The notes beneath the pieces were generated by a model, which worked only from the letters and a program-made list of their open reading frames with translations, ran no database searches and was not told where the DNA came from. The translations under genes and the position numbers were made by a program. Shown piece by piece: positions 58,877 through 64,000 of a stretch of DNA of 64,000 nucleotides. The stretch comes from Burkholderia pyrrocinia (GTDB lineage Bacteria > Pseudomonadota > Gammaproteobacteria > Burkholderiales > Burkholderiaceae). The DNA lies in the NCBI RefSeq assembly GCF_001028665.1, contig NZ_CP011503.1:868001-932000 (forward strand), written 5' to 3'. Each line of letters opens with the position of its first letter. Position 1 is the stretch's first letter.

Positions 58877-59137
58877 TCAGGCCGCTTGCAGAAGCGGTGC
58901 GAGCCCGCCTTCGCGGTCGAGCTTCGACAGATCGTCGTAACCGCCGACGTGCGTATCGCCGATATAGATCTGCGGCACCGTGCGGCGCCCCGTGCGCGTC
59001 ATCATTTCCTCGCGGCGCGCCGGATCGCGGTCGATCAGCACCTTTTCGATCTGCTCGACACCGCGCAGCTTCAGCAGGCGCTCGGCCTGCATGCAATACG
59101 GACACACCTGCGTGCTGTACATCAGAACCTTGTTCAC
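58877..59137 (-). CDS. grxC: Glutaredoxin 3
   Basis: Glutathione-dependent thiol reductase, 86 residues. The active site is QVCPYCMQAERLL near residues 11-16, followed by the glutathione-binding TVPQIYIGDTHVGGYDDL. It starts at GTG 59137, with AAGGAG upstream, and overlaps the stop codon of the rhodanese gene (GTGA), so the two are coupled. The rhodanese-grxC-secB-gpsA order is common in proteobacteria. Confidence 0.96.
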   Translation of the reverse strand: MNKVLMYSTQVCPYCMQAERLLKLRGVEQIEKVLIDRDPARREEMMTRTGRRTVPQIYIGDTHVGGYDDLSKLDREGGLAPLLQAA

Positions 59138-59556
59138 TTCGCCACTCCTTGTTTGACGACCGGCATCCCGGCCTGCTGCCAGGCAGCCACGCCGCCTTCG
59201 AGCACGTGCACCTCGGCGTAGCCCGCCGCCTCGACCTCGCGCGCAGCCTTCTGCGACTGCTGGCCATTCTGGCAGACGAGCAGCACCGGCGTGCTCTTGT
59301 TCTTCGCGACCTGCGCGATCTTCGCGCCGATCTCGCCCGCCGCGACCTGACGCGCCGACGGCAGGTGGCCCGCGGCGAAATCGGACGCGGCGCGCACGTC
59401 GATCACGACCGCATTGCGGCGGTTGATGAGTTGGGTGGCCTCCGCGGCCGACAGGCCGCCGCGGCCGCGGCGCAGCGCGGGCCAGGCCAGCAGGCCGCCG
59501 GATACCAGCAGGATCGCGATGAGGGCCAGGTTCGTGTAATCGGTAAAGAACGTCAC
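59134..59556 (-). CDS. Membrane-anchored rhodanese-like protein
   Basis: A 140-residue protein with one N-terminal helix (about 8-26, NLALIAILLVSGGLLAWPAL) and a single rhodanese domain with active-site loop VCQNGQQSQKAA (Cys near 96). It resembles E. coli YibN. Such proteins carry sulfane sulfur; substrate unknown. The start is taken as GTG 59556 at VTFFTDYTNLAL, although an open frame extends upstream. It overlaps grxC by four bases. Confidence 0.88.
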   Translation of the reverse strand: MTFFTDYTNLALIAILLVSGGLLAWPALRRGRGGLSAAEATQLINRRNAVVIDVRAASDFAAGHLPSARQVAAGEIGAKIAQVAKNKSTPVLLVCQNGQQSQKAAREVEAAGYAEVHVLEGGVAAWQQAGMPVVKQGVAK

Positions 59557-59690
59557 GGAATTCCGCCGGAAAAAGAGAAATCGGATGAGGACAATCCCGC
59601 CATTATAAAATAACCGTCTTGCGCGATGGCGGGCCCGGGTCGGGTGCCGCGCGACGCGCACCGCTTCCTTCACTACCGACCGCAAGATCC

Positions 59691-60437
59691 ATGTACAAAC
59701 TCGTTCTCATCCGCCACGGCGAATCGACGTGGAACAAGGAAAACCGCTTCACCGGCTGGGTCGACGTCGACCTGACCGAACAGGGTCGCAACGAGGCCTA
59801 CCAGGCCGGCGAATTGCTCAAGGAGGCCGGCTACACGTTCGACATCGCGTACACGTCGGTGCTCAAGCGCGCGATCCGCACGCTGTGGCACGTGCAGGAC
59901 CGGATGGACCAGATGTATCTGCCGGTCGTCCATTCGTGGCGCCTGAACGAGCGCCACTACGGCGCGCTGTCGGGGCTGAACAAGGCGGAAACGGCCGCGA
60001 AGTTCGGCGACGAGCAGGTGCTCGTCTGGCGCCGCAGCTACGACACGCCGCCGCCCGCGCTCGAGCCGACCGACGAGCGCGCGCCGTTCAACGATCCGCG
60101 CTATGCGAAGGTGCCCCGCGAGCAGCTGCCGCTCACCGAGTGCCTGAAGGACACGGTCGCGCGCGTGCTGCCGCTGTGGAACGAGTCGATCGCGCCGGCG
60201 GTCCGCGCCGGCAAGCAGGTGCTGATCGCCGCGCACGGCAACTCGCTGCGCGCGCTGATCAAGTATCTCGACGGCATCTCGGACAGCGACATCGTCGGCC
60301 TGAACATCCCGAACGGCGTGCCGCTCGTGTATGAACTCGACGAGAACCTGAAGCCCATCACGCACTATTACCTCGGCGACCAGGAAGCGATCGCGCAGGC
60401 GCAGGCCGCCGTCGCGAAGCAGGGCAAGGCGGGCTGA
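59691..60437 (+). CDS. gpmA: 2,3-bisphosphoglycerate-dependent phosphoglycerate mutase
   Basis: Interconverts 3- and 2-phosphoglycerate in glycolysis and gluconeogenesis. The 248-residue product has the phospho-His motif [18 protein letters not shown] (His near 9), [19 protein letters not shown], and the second catalytic His in [16 protein letters not shown]. Start ATG 59691. It is divergent from the rhodanese gene. Confidence 0.98.
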   Translation: MYKLVLIRHGESTWNKENRFTGWVDVDLTEQGRNEAYQAGELLKEAGYTFDIAYTSVLKRAIRTLWHVQDRMDQMYLPVVHSWRLNERHYGALSGLNKAETAAKFGDEQVLVWRRSYDTPPPALEPTDERAPFNDPRYAKVPREQLPLTECLKDTVARVLPLWNESIAPAVRAGKQVLIAAHGNSLRALIKYLDGISDSDIVGLNIPNGVPLVYELDENLKPITHYYLGDQEAIAQAQAAVAKQGKAG

Positions 60438-60568
60438 CGTCCGGCGCGCCGGGCGGGCCGCGTCCGGCGCGGCGTGCCCGGCCGGCCCGGCACGCCGCGC
60501 GAACCTTCGCGGCCCCGCTGCTGTCGAATCCGCTTTCGAACCCGCAAGCGCATCCGGCGGCGCCCCGC

Positions 60569-60591
60569 CGGGCCTTCTCCGGGCCCTTTTT
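60569..60591 (+). terminator. Possible terminator after gpmA
   Basis: Short GGGCC/GGCCC stem with a 7-base loop followed by TTTTT, 132 bases past the gpmA stop. The distance makes it less certain. Confidence 0.5.
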
Positions 60592-60693
60592 GCCGCTTTT
60601 CGCGGCGTTCCACTGAGTTATCGGACGAACAGTTATACTTGTCCGCTATATCCCCGCTACCGCCACGCGCTTCCCGACCGCACCAGACTCTCT

Positions 60694-62244
60694 ATGCGAA
60701 TGAAATTGAAGAACATCGGCCTGATTGCCGCGGGCCTTGCCACGGGCGTGTTCGCCACGCTGCAGATTTCCGCGTCGGCCGAGCAGACCGCCACGGCACC
60801 GCTTCCCCTCGACCAGCTCCGCCTGTTCGCGGAAGTATTCGGCCAGATCAAGCGCGAGTACGTCGAACCGGTCGACGACAAGAAGCTGCTGACGGCGGCG
60901 ATCAAGGGCATGGTGTCGAGCCTCGACCCGCACTCGTCGTTCCTCGACAAGACCGACTATGACGAGCTGCAGGAGCAGACGAAGGGCCGCTTCGCGGGTC
61001 TCGGCATCGAGATCTCGCAGGAAGACGGCCTCGTCAAGGTGATCTCGCCGATCGAGGACACCCCCGCGTTCCGCGCCGGCATTCGTCCGGGCGACCTGAT
61101 CACGCGCATCAACGACAAGCCGGTGCGCGGCATGACGCTCGACAAGGCCGTCAAGCAGATGCGCGGCGAGCCGGGCACCAAGGTCACGCTGACGATCTTC
61201 CGCAAGAGCGACGACCGCACGTTCCCGGTCACGGTCACGCGCGCGATCATCAAGGTCCAGAGCGTGAAGATGAAGATCCTCGATCCGGGCTATGCGTATA
61301 TCCGCATCACGAGCTTCCAGGAGCGCACGACGCCCGATCTCGCCCAGAAGCTGCAGGACATCGCGCGCCAGCAGCCGAACCTGAAGGGCCTCGTCCTCGA
61401 CCTGCGCAACAACGGCGGCGGCCTGCTGCAGAGCGCGGTCGGCGTTGCCGGCGCGTTCCTGCCGCCCGACTCCGTCGTCGTGTCGACCAACGGCCAGATC
61501 CCCGATTCGAAGCAGGTCTACCGCGATACGTACGACAACTATCGCCTGCCCTCCTTCGACGGCGATCCGCTGAAGAACCTGCCGCCGGCCTTCAAGACCG
61601 TGCCGATGATCGTGCTGACGAACGCGTATTCGGCGTCCGCGTCGGAAATCGTCGCCGGTGCGCTGCAGGATTCGAAGCGCGCGCAGATCATGGGCAAGAC
61701 GACGTTCGGCAAGGGCTCGGTGCAGACGGTCCGCCCGATGACGGCCGACACCGCGCTGCGCCTGACGACCGCGTACTACTACACGCCGAGCGGCCGTTCG
61801 ATCCAGAACAAGGGCATCACGCCCGACGTGCCGGTCGATCAGTACGCGGACGGCGATCCGGACGACGTGCTCGTGACGCGCGAGGTCGACTACACGAACC
61901 ACCTCGCGAACACGCAGGATCCGAACGAGAAGAAGGAACAGGAGGATCGCGAGCAGCGCCGGATGGATCAACTGCGCGTCCTCGAAGAGCAGAACGACAA
62001 GAAGACGCCGGAGCAACGCCAGAAGGATCGCGATCGCAAGCCGATCGAGTTCGGCAGCACCGACGACTTCATGATGCAGCAGGCGCTCAACAAGCTCGAA
62101 GGCAAGCCCGTCCAGGAATCGAAGTCGCTGCTCGCCGAGAGCACGACGAAGAGCCCGGCCGGCAAGGCTGCCGCGGCCCCGAAGGCATCGGGCGCGAGCG
62201 TGAAGCCGGTTTCCGCACCGAAGCCTGCGTCGGCGCCGAAGTAA
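60694..62244 (+). CDS. ctpA: Carboxy-terminal processing protease CtpA (S41)
   Basis: Periplasmic PDZ-containing protease that trims or degrades envelope proteins, in several bacteria the enzymes controlling murein hydrolases. The 516-residue product has a signal-anchor (residues 5-28), an S41 N-terminal region (VFGQIKREYVEPVDDKKL), a PDZ domain (GLGIEISQEDGLVKV, IRPGDLITRINDKPV), and the catalytic domain with Ser in NAYSASASEIVAGAL and Lys in GKTTFGKGSVQ, five turns apart as in the Ser-Lys dyad. A charged, Lys/Ala-rich C-terminal tail of about 120 residues follows. A TATACT -10-like box lies at 60634-60639. Confidence 0.95.
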   Translation: MRMKLKNIGLIAAGLATGVFATLQISASAEQTATAPLPLDQLRLFAEVFGQIKREYVEPVDDKKLLTAAIKGMVSSLDPHSSFLDKTDYDELQEQTKGRFAGLGIEISQEDGLVKVISPIEDTPAFRAGIRPGDLITRINDKPVRGMTLDKAVKQMRGEPGTKVTLTIFRKSDDRTFPVTVTRAIIKVQSVKMKILDPGYAYIRITSFQERTTPDLAQKLQDIARQQPNLKGLVLDLRNNGGGLLQSAVGVAGAFLPPDSVVVSTNGQIPDSKQVYRDTYDNYRLPSFDGDPLKNLPPAFKTVPMIVLTNAYSASASEIVAGALQDSKRAQIMGKTTFGKGSVQTVRPMTADTALRLTTAYYYTPSGRSIQNKGITPDVPVDQYADGDPDDVLVTREVDYTNHLANTQDPNEKKEQEDREQRRMDQLRVLEEQNDKKTPEQRQKDRDRKPIEFGSTDDFMMQQALNKLEGKPVQESKSLLAESTTKSPAGKAAAAPKASGASVKPVSAPKPASAPK

Positions 62245-62263
62245 GCGCCGGCCGGCATCCGAC

Positions 62264-62298
62264 GGGCCATCGCGGGAAGACCGCGATGGCCCGTTTTT
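62264..62298 (+). terminator. Intrinsic terminator after ctpA
   Basis: Perfect 12-bp stem GGGCCATCGCGG / CCGCGATGGCCC with loop GAAGA, then GTTTTT, 20 bases past the stop. Confidence 0.95.
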
Positions 62299-62307
62299 CA
62301 TGTGCGC

Positions 62308-62473
62308 CTAGTGTAGTGTTCGGTGCTAAGCGGTGCTGATGTGCCAGCGGATTCGTGCTCGTGGCAAGGCGCAAACCGCAGCGATGCCCAGTGGCATCGC
62401 GAGGATTTGCAACGCAGCCACGGGCGCGAAGGCGCAGCACATCAGTGCCGATTAGCGCCGAACACTGCACTAG
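62308..62473. repeat. 166-bp near-perfect palindrome (long hairpin element)
   Basis: The stretch reads almost the same on both strands from CTAGTG at 62308 to CACTAG at 62473. The centre is GCGATGCC-CAGT-GGCATCGC at 62381-62400, exactly in the middle. The outer 35 bases per arm differ at only a few positions (for example GTGTTCGGTGCTAAGCGG against its partner GTGTTCGGCGCTAATCGG), with a more mismatched middle section. It contains no gene. It could be a miniature palindromic mobile element, a structured RNA, or a nucleoid/replication feature. Confidence 0.9.
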
Positions 62474-62527
62474 AATACGCAGATACGTCCGCGCCGCCGC
62501 CGGCGGCATGCTTCGCCCGATCTCCCC

Positions 62528-63280
62528 ATGAACGACGATCAACTCCTCCGCTACTCCCGCCACATCCTCGTCGACGAAATCGGCATCGAGGCGCAGCAGC
62601 GCTTTCTCGACGCGCACGCGATCGTCGTCGGCGCGGGCGGCCTCGGCTCGCCCGCCGCGATGTACCTCGCGGCATCGGGAGTCGGCACGATCACGCTGGT
62701 CGACGCCGATACGGTCGACCTCACGAACCTGCAGCGGCAGATCCTGCACGTGACGGCATCGGTCGGCCGCAGCAAGGTCGAATCGGGGCGCGACGCGCTC
62801 GCGCAACTGAACCCCGAGGTGAAGGTGAACGCGGTCGCGGAGCGCGTCGACGACGCGTGGCTCGACGCCCACGTGCCACGCGCGACCGTCGTGCTCGACT
62901 GCACCGACAACTTCGCGACGCGGCATGCGATCAACCGCGCGTGCGTCGCGCACGGCGTGCCGCTCGTGTCGGGCGCCGCGCTGCGCTTCGACGGCCAGAT
63001 CAGCACGTTCGATTTCCGCGACGCGGCCGCGCCCTGCTATGCGTGCGTGTTTCCGGAAGACCAGCCGTTCGAGGAAGTCGCGTGCGCGACGATGGGCGTG
63101 TTCGCGCCGACGGTCGGGATCATCGGCGCGATGCAGGCTGCCGAAGCGCTGCGCGTGATCGGCGAAATCGGCACGACGCTCAACGGGCGGCTGATGATGC
63201 TCGATTCGCTGCGGATGGAATGGACGACGATGAAAATCGCGCGCCAGGCCGACTGCCCCGTCTGCGGGGGCCGGCACTGA
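62528..63280 (+). CDS. moeB: MoeB/ThiF-family adenylyltransferase
   Basis: Activates the C-terminal glycine of a sulfur-carrier protein (MoaD or ThiS) by adenylation. The 250-residue product has LRYSRHILVDEIGIEAQQRF, ATP motif VVGAGGLGSPAAMYLAASGVG, DADTVDLTNLQRQILH, and two zinc Cys pairs (CYACVF and CPVCGG). The length suits MoeB or HesA without a rhodanese domain. No moa or thi gene is adjacent, so MoaD versus ThiS is unresolved. Confidence 0.92.
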   Translation: MNDDQLLRYSRHILVDEIGIEAQQRFLDAHAIVVGAGGLGSPAAMYLAASGVGTITLVDADTVDLTNLQRQILHVTASVGRSKVESGRDALAQLNPEVKVNAVAERVDDAWLDAHVPRATVVLDCTDNFATRHAINRACVAHGVPLVSGAALRFDGQISTFDFRDAAAPCYACVFPEDQPFEEVACATMGVFAPTVGIIGAMQAAEALRVIGEIGTTLNGRLMMLDSLRMEWTTMKIARQADCPVCGGRH

Positions 63281-63366
63281 CGCGCGAGCGGCATGCGCCT
63301 GCCGGCGCATGCATGACACTTCACGGCAATTAGCGGCGACGCGGGCGCCTGAGCAGCCCGAGCGAC

Positions 63367-64000
63367 CTAAGCGGCCGCGTCCGCACGCGGCTCGGCGACC
63401 GACAGACGCTGCAGCGCCGCCTGCACTTCCTCCGGCTCGAATGCGGCAAGCACGTCGGCCGTCGGCTTCTCGAGCGCCTTCAGGTGCGCGCGCAGGATCT
63501 CCTGCTTCACGACGAGCAACTGGCTCGGGTGCATCGAGAACTCGGTGAGCCCCATCCCGAGCAACAGGCGCGTGAGCGCCGGATCGCCCGCCATCTCCCC
63601 GCATACCGACACCGACACGCCCGCGCGCTTCGCTTCGCGCAGCGTATAGGAGATCAGGTGCAGGACGGCCGGATGCAGCGGGTCGTACAGGTGCGCGACC
63701 GCGTTGTCCGCGCGGTCGATCGCGAGCGTGTACTGGATCAGGTCGTTCGTGCCGATCGACAGGAAATCGAACCGCTTCAGGAACAGCGGCAGCGCGATCG
63801 CCGCGGCCGGAATCTCGATCATCGCGCCGATGCGCACGTTCGGATCGTACGCGAGCCCCGCGTCGTCGAGCTGGCGCTTCGCCTCGCGGATCAGGTCGAG
63901 CGACTGGTCGATCTCCTGCGCGTGCGCGAGCATCGGGATCAGGATCTTCACCTGGCCGAACGCGGACGCGCGCAGGATCGCGCGCAACTGCGTGAGGAAC
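63367..64000 (-). CDS. ptsI: PTS enzyme I, C-terminal part (runs off the window)
   Basis: General PEP-protein phosphotransferase; only the last 210 or so residues are in the window and the frame is open to the right edge. PEP-binding barrel motifs are VKILIPMLAHAQEIDQ, IGAMIEIPAAAI, FLSIGTNDLIQYTLAIDRAD, and the catalytic Cys in VSVCGEMAGDP. It is a second EI besides the fused one in the nag operon and ends with an Ala-rich tail. Confidence 0.95.
   Translation of the reverse strand, partial: FLTQLRAILRASAFGQVKILIPMLAHAQEIDQSLDLIREAKRQLDDAGLAYDPNVRIGAMIEIPAAAIALPLFLKRFDFLSIGTNDLIQYTLAIDRADNAVAHLYDPLHPAVLHLISYTLREAKRAGVSVSVCGEMAGDPALTRLLLGMGLTEFSMHPSQLLVVKQEILRAHLKALEKPTADVLAAFEPEEVQAALQRLSVAEPRADAAA

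Overview
The window reads as a core-chromosome segment of a Burkholderia-type betaproteobacterium, most like the B. cepacia complex. The evidence is very high GC with G/C-ending codons, an aa3-type cox cluster with CtaG, a type-2 leuA, DUF2970 and DUF2909 small membrane proteins next to cox genes, an imuA-imuB-dnaE2 cassette, and an EIIA-HPr-EI fusion in a nag operon. I see no insertion sequence, prophage, CRISPR array or integrase. The novelty here is regulatory and architectural, not a mobile island.

Layout. 1-7150 (+): the 3' part of a TPR protein gene coupled to lolB, then ispE, tRNA-Gln(TTG), prs, rplY, pth and hisC. 7233-8782 (-): ferredoxin, coaD, rsmD; then ftsY (+), maiA (-) and ybiB (+). 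12070-14065 (+): leuA preceded by a leader peptide carrying four rare CTA leucine codons. 14197-15195 (-): a SnoaL-like protein and a PagL-like lipid A deacylase. 15468-16552 (+): rpoH behind a perfect CIRCE operator. 16661-20116 (+): cydP-cydA-cydB-cydX with two FNR/ANR-type boxes. 20180-30756: a GlcNAc/chitin-oligomer module made of a secreted GH20 hexosaminidase (+) and the operon gntR-nagA-nagB(SIS)-PTS fusion-nagE (-). 30995-36377 (-): imuA-imuB-dnaE2 under a LexA box. 36641-39438 (-): a TrpXYZ-like ABC transporter. Then come a four-cysteine secreted protein, an orphan metQ, a chemoreceptor and a YciI protein. 43530-54075: cytochrome c oxidase biogenesis and structural genes (sco, ctaB, ctaA, an Sco-like protein, surf1, ctaE, DUF2970, ctaG, a 46-residue assembly protein, ctaD, ctaC, DUF2244). 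54193-64000: a methyltransferase, ComF, trmL, a macrodomain protein, gpsA, secB, grxC, rhodanese, gpmA, ctpA, a 166-bp near-perfect palindrome, moeB and the 3' end of ptsI.

How the parts work together. Two terminal oxidases lie in one window. Cytochrome bd carries anaerobic-regulator boxes (low oxygen), and the aa3-type oxidase has its heme A (CtaA/CtaB) and copper (Sco, Sco-like, CtaG, SURF1) supply genes beside it. The hexosaminidase would release GlcNAc, NagE with the fused phosphotransferase would import and phosphorylate it, and NagA plus the SIS deaminase would feed it to fructose-6-phosphate under the GntR repressor. Two stress circuits are visible from their operators: HrcA/CIRCE at rpoH and LexA at imuA.

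Most interesting: an apparently leaderless leucine leader peptide at leuA, the 166-bp palindrome between ctpA and moeB, an FNR/ANR box sitting on the cydP start codon, a COX2-cytochrome c-OmpA fusion, an Sco-like protein keeping CxxxC and His inside the heme/cox assembly operon, and a NagE with a second EIIB domain that has lost its phosphorylated cysteine. All identifications come from reading the sequence and recalling families; no database search was run.
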